NCBI GenBank assembly: GCA_023391815.1
Contig: JAEWAF010000026.1
Coordinates: 1-64,000, forward strand
Direction of reading: 5' to 3'
Length of the DNA: 64,000 nt
Source of the DNA: Pseudomonadota bacterium
GTDB lineage: Bacteria > Pseudomonadota > Gammaproteobacteria > Steroidobacterales > Steroidobacteraceae
Part shown: positions 1 to 8,039 of the stretch, piece by piece
Layout: every line of letters starts with the position of its first letter
Numbering within the stretch: position 1 is the stretch's first letter
Program-made: the position numbers and the translations under genes
The notes under the pieces: generated by a model
Database searches by the model: none
Told to the model about the DNA's origin: nothing
Seen by the model: the letters and a program-made list of their open reading frames with translations, nothing else

Positions 1-226
1 AGATGGACCTTGTCGGGGCAGCGCGCCCAGGGATGGGACCCAAGGAGGACGCGCGTTAGCGCGTCCACCGGGGGCGCGGTGCCGGGACGAGGTAGGTCAC
101 TCCCGGCGACGCAGACCACCAACGCTCCGGCTCCGCTCCGAGGACGACGCGGAAACAAACAAAGCCGTCCGCGATGGGAACCGAACCGTCGCACCCTCCC
201 GCTCCGACGCTCAACCCTGCTCTCAA
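1..226. other. Unassigned stretch with a strong hairpin
   Basis: No convincing gene was found. The plus-strand reading frame running through here is Arg/Pro-rich and continues into the antisense of the next gene, so it is probably not coding. A perfect 8-bp stem (GGACGCGC at 47-54, GCGCGTCC at 59-66) with a 4-base loop GTTA could be a terminator stem or part of a structured RNA. No T-tract follows on either strand. The window edge cuts off the left-hand context. Confidence 0.35.
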
Positions 227-1264
227 CTAAGCCGAGTCAAGCGCCGACTCAGTCACGGCCGCGATCGCAGCTCTCGGCGCGAGGTGCGAGAGAAACTGTC
301 GCGTCGCCGTCTCCCAAGTATTCGCCAGCGCATAAGCCCGACACTGATTCGGATCTAACTTGAGCGCAGCTAAGACAGCCGCGCGAAGATCCTCATCGAG
401 CTCGCCGGTGACGCCGCGAGTCACGACGTCGACCGGCCCAGTCACTGGATAAGCTGCAACCGGCACCCCGCACGCCATCGCCTCCAACAACACCAATCCA
501 AACGTATCGGTCCGGCTGGGGAAAACAAACACGTCCGCGGCCGCGACATGCGACGCCAGCGCTTCACCGAATTTGAAGCCGACGAATTTCGCGTTGGGAT
601 GCTTCGACTCCAGCTCGGCCCGTGCGGGCCCGTCGCCGACGATGACTTTGGTGCCGGGCAAGTCGAGCTTTAGAAACGCTTCGATGTTCTTCTCGACCGC
701 GACTCGTCCCACATACATTGCAATGGGCCGCGGAAACTCGAGGAAACTCTTCTCCCTCGGCTTGAACAAAGAAACATCCACACCGCGCGTCCATCGCACG
801 ATGTTCTTGAACCCACGCGACTCTAGTAGCCGTTGCATCGCTGGCGTCGCAACCATCGTCCTCGCCGCGGCGGAGTGAAACCGTCGCAGATGTGCGTAGC
901 TCACAGCGAGTGGAATCGGCACTCGCGCACGAACGTACTCAGGAAATTGCGTGTGATAGGACGTCGTGAACGGGAACCGGCGGCGCAAGCACCATTTGCG
1001 CGCGGCCGCCCCCAATGTTCCTTCCGTAGCGATATGAATCGCATCCGGCCCGAATTCCTCGAGCAACTCGGACACGCGTCCATACGGCAGCCACGCCAAA
1101 CGGATTTCCGGATACGTCGGACACGGAAAGGTTTTGAATTGATTCGGCTCGATGATGCGCACGTCATGACCCAACGCGCGCAAGCCATCGGCAGTCGTGC
1201 TGAGCGTTTTGACGACACCGTTCGTTTGCGGCCGCCACGCGTCGGTAACGATCGCTATCTTCAC
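227..1264 (-). CDS. Glycosyltransferase family 4 (GT-B fold)
   Basis: This is a 345-residue GT-B glycosyltransferase that probably moves a sugar from a nucleotide donor to a lipid or glycan at the inner membrane. The N-terminus (IAIVTDAWRPQTNGVVKTL) is the usual acceptor-side start of GT4 enzymes. The C-terminal half has YVGRVAVEKN and FPSRTDTFGLVLLEAMACG, the donor-binding E-x7-E region. A longer frame to 1408 exists, but the GTG at 1264 overlaps the upstream stop as GTGA and gives the normal family start. It is therefore translationally coupled to the phosphoesterase before it, a pairing also seen in other proteobacteria. The exact sugar and acceptor cannot be read from the sequence; alpha-mannosyltransferase relatives are the closest match I recall. 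Confidence 0.85.
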   Translation of the reverse strand: MKIAIVTDAWRPQTNGVVKTLSTTADGLRALGHDVRIIEPNQFKTFPCPTYPEIRLAWLPYGRVSELLEEFGPDAIHIATEGTLGAAARKWCLRRRFPFTTSYHTQFPEYVRARVPIPLAVSYAHLRRFHSAAARTMVATPAMQRLLESRGFKNIVRWTRGVDVSLFKPREKSFLEFPRPIAMYVGRVAVEKNIEAFLKLDLPGTKVIVGDGPARAELESKHPNAKFVGFKFGEALASHVAAADVFVFPSRTDTFGLVLLEAMACGVPVAAYPVTGPVDVVTRGVTGELDEDLRAAVLAALKLDPNQCRAYALANTWETATRQFLSHLAPRAAIAAVTESALDSA

Positions 1265-2076
1265 GCGGCCTGTCCGATTGGCAGGGTTACGACCCTGCCG
1301 GTGTGCGCCACCACTTGTTTCTGTTCCGTCCAGCGCAGCAGAGACATGCGGCCTTCGTCGTCCTCGGTCAGCACCGTGCAGCTTTCGACCCAGTCGCCGT
1401 CGTTGCAATAGGTGATGCCGCCGATGTCGGTGATCTCGGCGCGGTGAATGTGGCCGCAGATGATGCCGTCCAGATTGCGACGCTTCGCCTCGTCCGCGAG
1501 CGCGCGCTCGAAGTTGGCGATGTACTTCACTGCGTTCTTCACCTTGTGCTTGAGGAAAGCGGCGATGGACCAGTACGGCGCGCCGAACGCGCGCCGGAAG
1601 AAATTCACATAGCGATTCAACTTCAGAATCAAGGCGTACGCGCGGTTGCCGAGCGCTTCGAGCAGTGGGCTGGCTTTGATGACGCTGTCGAATTCGTCGC
1701 CGTGCAGGACGAGGAACTTACGACCGTCGGCGTTCTCGTGAACGATTTCGCGATGGATCTCCACGTTGCCGAACACCATCCCGCAGTACTCGCGGAACAC
1801 AGCGTCGTGATTGCCGGGGATGTAGATGACCCGCGTGCCGGCCTTCGCTTTGCCCAGAATGGTGCGGATGACGTTGTTGTGTTCCTGCGGCCAGAAGAAC
1901 GAGCGCTTCAGGCTCCACAGGTCGATGATGTCGCCGACCAGGTAAAGCGTGTCGCACTCCACCGAGTGCAGGAAATCCAGCAGGTAATCCGCGCTACAGC
2001 CGCGGAAGCCCAGATGGACGTCGGAGATGAAGATGCTCCGGAAGCGAAAGACCGTCTTGCTCGGGGTCGGGCTCAT
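1261..2076 (-). CDS. LpxH-like metallophosphoesterase (UDP-2,3-diacylglucosamine diphosphatase family)
   Basis: This is a 271-residue calcineurin-fold metallophosphoesterase. The metal-binding blocks appear in order: SDVHLG (Asp19, His21), GDIIDLW, GNHD, LHGDEFD and GHIH near the C-terminus. This longer LpxH-like type carries the same set of ligands as LpxH, which cuts UDP-2,3-diacylglucosamine to lipid X in lipid A synthesis. Whether this copy does that or acts on another pyrophosphate is unclear, since a genome may also hold a canonical lpxH. It is the first gene of a two-gene unit; its TGA overlaps the GTG of the glycosyltransferase, suggesting a joint role in an envelope glycolipid. Confidence 0.8.
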   Translation of the reverse strand: MSPTPSKTVFRFRSIFISDVHLGFRGCSADYLLDFLHSVECDTLYLVGDIIDLWSLKRSFFWPQEHNNVIRTILGKAKAGTRVIYIPGNHDAVFREYCGMVFGNVEIHREIVHENADGRKFLVLHGDEFDSVIKASPLLEALGNRAYALILKLNRYVNFFRRAFGAPYWSIAAFLKHKVKNAVKYIANFERALADEAKRRNLDGIICGHIHRAEITDIGGITYCNDGDWVESCTVLTEDDEGRMSLLRWTEQKQVVAHTGRVVTLPIGQAA

Positions 2077-2583
2077 GGGTCACCTCTGCGGCGAGGCCTG
2101 GCGGTGCGCGCAGACTCGGCCCGGAACGTGACCGGTGGATGACAACGGCGGGAAGTTTGTTTGACGGGTCAGCGGGTTGGGTGGAGAAAACTCCATGACA
2201 GTTCAGGAGCTGTCATAACGGCACGGCCGCCCCGCGGGACCTCGGCGGAGCGGCTTTTCAACATAAAGTCTAATTTTCACCTGTCTTGGCGCCTCAGAAT
2301 TCCACAGTACACAAGTAAATACGCATCGAGTCGACCTAGAGCGCCACTTTGCTGGCGCGGTTGGGGCCGACACTCCGCCTTCTCCGACATGTAAGGCCGC
2401 AAAGCGGCCGGATTGCCGGAGAGGCGACGACAATTCATAAGATTCGGGTGCCGAGTGGAGAGTCGACGCGGAGGAACCAACTACTCGCGCGTCCCGGTGG
2501 AAAATATCCGCTGTGACGGAAACTTCATTTACACCCTGCTCGCCTCCGCTATCCTGCTGAACCATCCTCAGCACCGGCGTCCC
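2077..2583. other. Intergenic region with clustered inverted repeats
   Basis: This 507-bp gap lies between divergent genes and should hold promoters for both sides. No protein is evident. Around 2374-2423 there is a nested set of inverted repeats: GGCCGC-AAA-GCGGCC at 2395-2409, flanked by CCGCCTTCTCCG and CGGAGAGGCG. An AT-richer patch lies at about 2260-2330. I cannot assign a known RNA family. Confidence 0.35.
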
Positions 2584-3057
2584 ATGATCGGCCTGCTCCA
2601 GCGCGTCACCCATGCCGAAGTTCGAGTTGCCGACCGGCGGGTGGGCGCCATCGAGAAGGGATTATTGGTGCTGGTGGGGGTGGAGCGAGGCGACGCCGAG
2701 GCGCAGGCGGATCGATTGCTGGAACGGCTGTGTACCTACCGCGTTTTTCCGGACGCCGAAGGCCGCATGAATCGAAGCCTGCAGGATATCGGCGGACAGC
2801 TGTTGCTCGTCTCGCAGTTCACACTGGCGGCAGATACGCGCAGTGGCACGCGGCCGGGCTTCAGTCCGGCGGCCTCCCCCGAGGAAGGACGTCGACTGTT
2901 CGATTATCTGGTCGGGCGGGCACGAGCACGCTTGGGCGCGGTCCAAACCGGAGAGTTTGGCGCCAACATGCAGGTCAGCCTGACGAATGACGGTCCGGTG
3001 ACGTTCTGGCTGCAAGTGCCGCCAGAGGCGAAGGACCAGGTTTTCGAGGGCCGGTGA
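2584..3057 (+). CDS. dtd: D-aminoacyl-tRNA deacylase
   Basis: This 157-residue enzyme hydrolyses D-aminoacyl-tRNA (and mischarged Gly-tRNA-Ala) in the cytosol, keeping D-amino acids out of translation. The N-terminus MIGLLQRVTHAEV is characteristic. SQFTL and NDGPVT are the two active-site motifs, the second holding the Gly-cis-Pro pair that excludes L-residues. The family is about 145 residues, so the ATG at 2584 is chosen over longer in-frame starts that reach into the gap. It is followed by tatABC on the same strand. Confidence 0.93.
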   Translation: MIGLLQRVTHAEVRVADRRVGAIEKGLLVLVGVERGDAEAQADRLLERLCTYRVFPDAEGRMNRSLQDIGGQLLLVSQFTLAADTRSGTRPGFSPAASPEEGRRLFDYLVGRARARLGAVQTGEFGANMQVSLTNDGPVTFWLQVPPEAKDQVFEGR

Positions 3058-3116
3058 CACCCACTCGACAGATGGGTGGCGTATGATCCGGCGGCTTTGC
3101 GGAGCGGGAGAATCGT

Positions 3117-3347
3117 ATGGGCATCGGTTTCAAAGAACTTCTGATCATTCTCGCCATTGCGCTGCTGATCTTCGGCGCCAAGCGGCTCAAGACCATCGGC
3201 TCGGACCTGGGTGGCGCCGTGAAGGGCTTCAAGAAGGCCATGGAGGAAGAGGACGACAAGGAGACGCAGCAGCTGAACGCGCCCGAGCAGAAGGACGCCG
3301 ATTTCAATTCGACGCCGAAGACGGGCAGCAAGTCCTCCAACGCTTGA
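3117..3347 (+). CDS. tatA: Sec-independent translocase subunit TatA
   Basis: This is a 76-residue pore-forming subunit of the twin-arginine translocase, which exports folded proteins across the inner membrane. It has the typical short N-terminal membrane helix (ELLIILAIALLIFG), the hinge (AKRLKTIGSDLGGAVKGFKKAM), an amphipathic helix and then an acidic, disordered tail. It is first in tatABC with 15 bp to tatB. Likely clients in this window include the RR-signal protein at 40312. Confidence 0.95.
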   Translation: MGIGFKELLIILAIALLIFGAKRLKTIGSDLGGAVKGFKKAMEEEDDKETQQLNAPEQKDADFNSTPKTGSKSSNA

Positions 3348-3362
3348 TGCGCTGACGCGGCG

Positions 3363-3785
3363 ATGTTCGAAGTCGGTTTTACTGAGATCGTCCTGATCCT
3401 GGGCCTGGCGCTGCTGGTGCTCGGACCGGAGAAATTGCCCGGCCTGGCCGAGAAGGTCGGCCGCTGGACCGGTCGTGCCCGCGCCATGGCGCGTCAGTTG
3501 CGCACGCAGCTGGAGCAGGAGGTCAACTTGGAAGAGATGACCCGGTCCCGCCCCATGCAGGCACCGCCGCCTGCTCCAACGCCGCCACCGACCGAGACTG
3601 CCGCTGCGAGCGAGACGTCGACGGTCGCGCATCCGCATACAGAAATGCCTCCCGCGGCCGAGCCGCCGCCCGTCAGCGATCAACCTCACAATGCTTCGGG
3701 ACTGGATCTGCAAACCATGGTTTCCGGCATGGAGCCGCCGCCACAGTCGGTGGCCGAGACGCCCGCTTCTAAAGTCGTGCAGTGA
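3363..3785 (+). CDS. tatB: Sec-independent translocase subunit TatB
   Basis: This 140-residue TatB works with TatC as the receptor for twin-arginine signal peptides. MFEVGFTEIVLILGLALLVLG forms the single membrane helix, with the conserved Glu8 and the PEKLPGLA hinge. A long amphipathic helix follows (about residues 28-60), then a Pro/Ala-rich tail. The negatively charged Glu8 and longer helix separate it from TatA upstream. Its 3' end abuts or overlaps tatC, depending on which tatC start is used. Confidence 0.93.
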   Translation: MFEVGFTEIVLILGLALLVLGPEKLPGLAEKVGRWTGRARAMARQLRTQLEQEVNLEEMTRSRPMQAPPPAPTPPPTETAAASETSTVAHPHTEMPPAAEPPPVSDQPHNASGLDLQTMVSGMEPPPQSVAETPASKVVQ

Positions 3786-3793
3786 GCTCGCGC

Positions 3794-4555
3794 ATGAGTG
3801 CTGACGAGCGCGAAGAATTAGCCGAAGGCTCCCTGATCTCGCACCTGGTCGAATTGCGCAACCGGCTGCTGCGAGCGGTGATCTGTATCGGCGTGGTTTT
3901 CATTCCCTGCGCGATCTACTCGAACGAGCTGTTCACGCTGGTGGCTACGCCGTTGATCGAGAGAATGCCGGCCGGCACGTCGATGATCGCGACCAGCCTC
4001 GTCTCGCCGTTCCTGGCGCCGTTGAAGCTTTCATTATTCGTGGCGCTCTTCATCGCCATGCCTTATGTGCTCTATCAAGCCTGGGCCTTCGTCGCACCCG
4101 GTTTGTACCGGCACGAGAAGCGCTTCGCCGTTCCGCTCGTGGTGTCGAGCATCGTGCTGTTCTACTGCGGCGTGGCCTTCGCCTACTTCGTCGTGTTCCC
4201 GCTGATGTTCGCGTTCTTCACCACCAGCGCGCCGACCGGCGTGCAGATGATGACGGACATGCAGAACTACCTGGACTTCGTGCTGTTGCTGTTCTTCGCG
4301 TTCGGTGTCGCTTTCGAGATTCCGGTCGCGACGGTGCTGCTGGTCTCCACCGGCATGGTCGGTCTGGAAACCATGACCAAGAACCGCGGCTACGTGCTGC
4401 TCGGAATTTTCATCGTCGCCGCCTTCCTGACTCCGCCGGATGCGTTGTCGCAGACGATGATGGCGCTGCCGATGTATCTGCTGTACGAGATCGGCATCAT
4501 CCTGTCCCGCTTCCTGCTCAAGAAGCGTCCGCAGAGCGAGCCCTCCGAAGCCTGA
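3794..4555 (+). CDS. tatC: Sec-independent translocase subunit TatC
   Basis: This is the six-helix core of the Tat receptor, about 253 residues. The N-terminus carries the LISHLVELRNRLLRA motif that binds signal peptides. The conserved FVAPGLYRHEKRF loop and a C-terminal LTPPDALSQ segment before the last helix are present. An in-frame GTG at 3782 overlaps the tatB stop as GTGA and is an alternative start four codons upstream. The ATG at 3794 fits the family better. It is last in tatABC. Confidence 0.95.
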   Translation: MSADEREELAEGSLISHLVELRNRLLRAVICIGVVFIPCAIYSNELFTLVATPLIERMPAGTSMIATSLVSPFLAPLKLSLFVALFIAMPYVLYQAWAFVAPGLYRHEKRFAVPLVVSSIVLFYCGVAFAYFVVFPLMFAFFTTSAPTGVQMMTDMQNYLDFVLLLFFAFGVAFEIPVATVLLVSTGMVGLETMTKNRGYVLLGIFIVAAFLTPPDALSQTMMALPMYLLYEIGIILSRFLLKKRPQSEPSEA

Positions 4556-4560
4556 ACGTC

Positions 4561-4582
4561 TCGGTATACACCGAAATCTTTT
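4561..4582 (+). terminator. Weak intrinsic terminator candidate after tatC
   Basis: TCGGT at 4561-4565 and ACCGA at 4570-4574 form a short stem six bases after the tatC stop, followed by a T-rich run (AATCTTTT). The 5-bp stem is short for an efficient terminator. Confidence 0.3.
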
Positions 4583-4720
4583 GAGCTTCCGAGCGGCGCG
4601 CAAGCTTGCCCCGCGGCGCATTCTTCGGTGAGACTGCGTCTCCATGACTTCTGTCATGGTTGCCATCCATAACAACAGCAGCGCCGCGCCCGCGAGCTGC
4701 CGCAGGGAGACGCTCCCCCT

Positions 4721-6199
4721 ATGAATCAAAGCATCGAACGCGATTCCACCCATGGTCCGCAGGTCTTCGGCCATCCGCGCGGCCTGATGACTCTGTTCGG
4801 TACCGAAGCGTTCGAACGCTTTACCTACTATGGCATGCGGGCCATCCTGATCCTGTTCATGACCGCGGCCATCGCCGATGGCGGCATGGGCCTCGACGAT
4901 AAAACCGCCAGCGCCATCTACGGCCTGTACATTTCCGGCACGTATCTGCTGTCGCTGCTCGGTGGCTGGATTGCTGATCGGCTGATCGGTCAACAGCGCG
5001 CGGTGTTCTGGGGCGGCGTGTTCATCATGCTCGGCAACGGTTGTCTCGCGACGGGCAACCAGCAGCTGTTTTTCATCGGCCTGCTCGTCATCGTGCTCGG
5101 CGTGGGCCTGCTGAAGCCGAACATCAGCGCCATCGTCGCGCAGCTCTATCCGGAAGGCGGCTCGCGTCGTGATGCCGGCTTCTCCATCTTTTACATGGGC
5201 ATCAACACCGGCGCGACGCTCGGCTCGCTGTTGGTGCCGATGGCCGCCACCGCATTCGGCTGGAGCGCCGGCTTCGCACTGCCGGCCATCGGCATGTTGA
5301 TCGGCCTGGTGCAGTTCCAGGCGACCAAACATTACCTGGGCAACTCCGGGGTCGTGCCGATGGGTGAAGCGGCGAGCTGGACGCCCATCGTCGTCTTCAT
5401 GGTGGTGCTGGTCGCGTTCATGGCGGCCGCGTTGACCGGCATGGTCCAGCTCGATCCGGTGATCGTCGCGAAAGCGCTCAATTGGGCGCTGGTAGCGCTG
5501 GCGGCGGGCTTTTTCGCTTATCTGCTGTTCTTCGCCGGGCTCGAGACCGACGAGCGCAAACGCATCGTCGCGATGATCGCGCTGTTCATCGCCTGCGCCA
5601 TGTTCTGGGCGGGCTTCGAGCAGGCCGGCGCATCGTTCAATCTGTTCGCCGAGCGTCACACCGATCGCGTGATGTTCGGCTGGGAATTGCCCGCGGGTAC
5701 GCTGCAGGCGGTGAACCCGGCGTTCATCATCCTGTTCGCGCCGGTGTTCGCGGCGATCTGGGTGAACCTGGGCCGCCGCAATCTGGATCCGTCGGCGCCG
5801 GCCAAGTTCGCCATCGGCCTGATCCTGATGGGCTTCGGCTTCCTGGTGATGTTCTTCGCCGCGCGCTACGTGGTCGCCGGCGACAAAGTGCTGCCGACCT
5901 GGCTGATCCTCACCTATCTGCTGCATACATTCGGCGAGTTATGTCTGAGCCCGGTGGGCCTGAGCTCGATGACCAAGCTCGCACCGGCGCGCTTCGTCGG
6001 TCAGGTGATGGGCTTGTGGTTCCTGGCCACCGCGCTCGGCAACAATCTCGCGGGTCAGTTCGCCGGCGAGATCGATCCGAACAATCTGCCGGGCATGCCG
6101 GGGCAATTCCTGTATCTGTTCTGGTGGGGCTTCATCGCTGGCGCGGTGTTGCTGGTGCTGACGCCATTCATCCGCAAGATGATGGCGGGCGTGAAATAA
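4721..6199 (+). CDS. POT-family proton-coupled peptide permease
   Basis: This 492-residue major-facilitator transporter of the POT/PTR family carries di- and tripeptides into the cell with protons. The signature ExxERFxYY appears as EAFERFTYYG near residue 24. The YLLSLLGGWIADRLIGQ and GLLKPNISAIVAQLY motifs of the family follow. About 12-14 hydrophobic helices span the protein. Next come a secreted dipeptidase (gap 18 bp) and an OPT transporter, so the three look like one peptide-scavenging operon. It resembles DtpT-type permeases. Confidence 0.92.
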   Translation: MNQSIERDSTHGPQVFGHPRGLMTLFGTEAFERFTYYGMRAILILFMTAAIADGGMGLDDKTASAIYGLYISGTYLLSLLGGWIADRLIGQQRAVFWGGVFIMLGNGCLATGNQQLFFIGLLVIVLGVGLLKPNISAIVAQLYPEGGSRRDAGFSIFYMGINTGATLGSLLVPMAATAFGWSAGFALPAIGMLIGLVQFQATKHYLGNSGVVPMGEAASWTPIVVFMVVLVAFMAAALTGMVQLDPVIVAKALNWALVALAAGFFAYLLFFAGLETDERKRIVAMIALFIACAMFWAGFEQAGASFNLFAERHTDRVMFGWELPAGTLQAVNPAFIILFAPVFAAIWVNLGRRNLDPSAPAKFAIGLILMGFGFLVMFFAARYVVAGDKVLPTWLILTYLLHTFGELCLSPVGLSSMTKLAPARFVGQVMGLWFLATALGNNLAGQFAGEIDPNNLPGMPGQFLYLFWWGFIAGAVLLVLTPFIRKMMAGVK

Positions 6200-6217
6200 G
6201 TCCGTCGGAGAACAGCC

Positions 6218-8035
6218 ATGACTCGTCTTTGCATGCGACTGACTGCAGCAGTCGCGGCCGTGCTCGCCATTGCCGGTTGCGAGCGAAAACCGGAGCAACC
6301 CGCGACCAAGACCGAGAACGCGGACGCCTTCGTCGACCGGCTCAATCGTGAGATGACGGAGCTGTCGCGCGAACAAAGCGCCGCCGGCTTCGCGTACGCG
6401 ACCTTCATCAACGTCGACACCGAGTTCCTCAACGCCAAGGCCAACGAACGCGTGCTGGAATATTTCAGCGGCGCGGTCGAGCAAGCCAAAGCCTACAAAC
6501 CGGATCAGCTGAGCCCGAATGCAGCTCGTTCGATTCAGCTGCTCAAGCTCGGCGTCGCGGCGCCCGCGCCTGCCGACGCTACCAAGCGCGCCGAGCTGGC
6601 CGGAATCACTTCGAAGATGGAAGGCATGTACGGCGCGGCCAAGTACTGCCCGAAGGGACCGGACTCCTGTAAGGATCAGACTCAGCTGAGCAACATTCTC
6701 GCGAACAGCCGCAACTACGACGAGCTGACCGAGGCATGGACGGGTTGGCATTCGACCGCGCGTCCGCTCCGCAAGGATTACGTCCGCTTCGTCGAGCTCG
6801 CGAATGAAGGCGCGCGCGAATTGGGCTTCGCCGATCTAGGCGCGATGTGGCGCTCGAATTACGACATGCCGCCGGACGACTTCACCAAGGAAGCCGCGCG
6901 ACTGTGGGACCAGGTGAAGCCGCTGTACGGCGCGTTGCATTGTTACGTTCGCGGCAAACTGCAGAAGACGTACGGACAGGATCACGTGCCGTCTGGCAAG
7001 CCGATTCCGGCGCAGCTGCTTGGCAACATGTGGGCGCAACAGTGGGGTGAAATCTATCCGCTGGTCGAGCCCTACCCCGGTGCCACCGACATGAACGTCA
7101 CCGCGGCGCTCGAGAAACAAAAGTACGACCCGGTGAAGATCACGCAGTCGGCCGAGAATTTTTATGTTTCTCTCGGCTTCCCCAAATTGCCGCAGACGTT
7201 CTGGGAACGTTCGTTGCTCGCCAAGCCTCGCGATCGCGACGTGCAATGTCACGCCAGCGCGTGGCACATGGACGGCAAGGAAGACGTCCGTATCAAACAA
7301 TGCATCGAGCCGACCCAGGAACACCTGATGACGGTGTATCACGAGCTCGGCCACGTGTTTTATTACCTGTCCTATAAAGATCAGCCGTATCTGTATCAGA
7401 GCGGCGCAAACGACGGCTTCCACGAGGCCATCGGCGACACGGTGAATCTGTCGATGACGCCGGCCTATCTGCATCAGATAGGACTAGCCGGCGAGGCGAA
7501 GCAGAGCAAGGAAGCGACCATCAATCAGCAGATGCGGCTCGCGCTCGACAAGCTCGCGTTCCTGCCGTTCGGCAAGCTGATCGATGAGTGGCGCTGGAAA
7601 GTCTTCTCCGGCGAGATCAAGCCGGAGAACTACAACGCCGCGTGGTGGCAACTGCGCGAGCAGTATCAAGGCGTGGCCGCGCCCGTGCCGCGCACCGAAG
7701 AGGATTTCGATCCGGGCGCGAAATATCACATTCCGGCGAACACGCCGTACACGCGCTATTTCCTCTCTTACATCCTGCAGTTCCAGTTCCATCGCGCCCT
7801 CTGTCAGGCCGCCGGCTTCAAAGGGCCGCTCAATGAGTGCTCGATCTACGGCAACCAGGAAGCCGGCAGGCGCTTCCGTGAAATGCTGGCGCTGGGCCAG
7901 AGCCAGCCCTGGCAGGACACGCTCGAAAAACTGACCGGCACGCGAGACATGGATGCCTCGGCGATCACGGAATATTTCGCGCCGCTGCTCGCCTGGTTGG
8001 AAGAACAGAACAAAGGCCAAACCTGCGGCTGGTGA
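6218..8035 (+). CDS. M2-family peptidyl-dipeptidase, lipoprotein (ACE-like)
   Basis: This is a 605-residue zinc metallopeptidase related to angiotensin-converting enzyme, releasing dipeptides from peptide C-termini. The N-terminus is a lipoprotein signal ending AIAGC, so it is probably anchored in the envelope facing the periplasm. The zinc site is His375-Glu376-x-x-His379 (HELGH), with the third ligand Glu403 in GFHEAIGD. Dipeptides produced here would suit the POT permease immediately upstream. The length matches bacterial single-domain M2 enzymes. The next gene starts four bases after its stop. Confidence 0.93.
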   Translation: MTRLCMRLTAAVAAVLAIAGCERKPEQPATKTENADAFVDRLNREMTELSREQSAAGFAYATFINVDTEFLNAKANERVLEYFSGAVEQAKAYKPDQLSPNAARSIQLLKLGVAAPAPADATKRAELAGITSKMEGMYGAAKYCPKGPDSCKDQTQLSNILANSRNYDELTEAWTGWHSTARPLRKDYVRFVELANEGARELGFADLGAMWRSNYDMPPDDFTKEAARLWDQVKPLYGALHCYVRGKLQKTYGQDHVPSGKPIPAQLLGNMWAQQWGEIYPLVEPYPGATDMNVTAALEKQKYDPVKITQSAENFYVSLGFPKLPQTFWERSLLAKPRDRDVQCHASAWHMDGKEDVRIKQCIEPTQEHLMTVYHELGHVFYYLSYKDQPYLYQSGANDGFHEAIGDTVNLSMTPAYLHQIGLAGEAKQSKEATINQQMRLALDKLAFLPFGKLIDEWRWKVFSGEIKPENYNAAWWQLREQYQGVAAPVPRTEEDFDPGAKYHIPANTPYTRYFLSYILQFQFHRALCQAAGFKGPLNECSIYGNQEAGRRFREMLALGQSQPWQDTLEKLTGTRDMDASAITEYFAPLLAWLEEQNKGQTCGW

Positions 8036-8039
8036 TCCG

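Noticed and set aside
10..363. Plus-strand 117-codon frame at the left edge
   Set aside because: Arg/Pro-rich with no family resemblance; its second half is antisense to the end of the glycosyltransferase gene.
4034..5926. Long minus-strand frame of 630 codons opposite tatC and the POT permease
   Set aside because: Extremely His/Gln/Asp/Glu/Arg-rich, the typical antisense product of GC-rich membrane-protein genes; the plus-strand genes are unmistakable.
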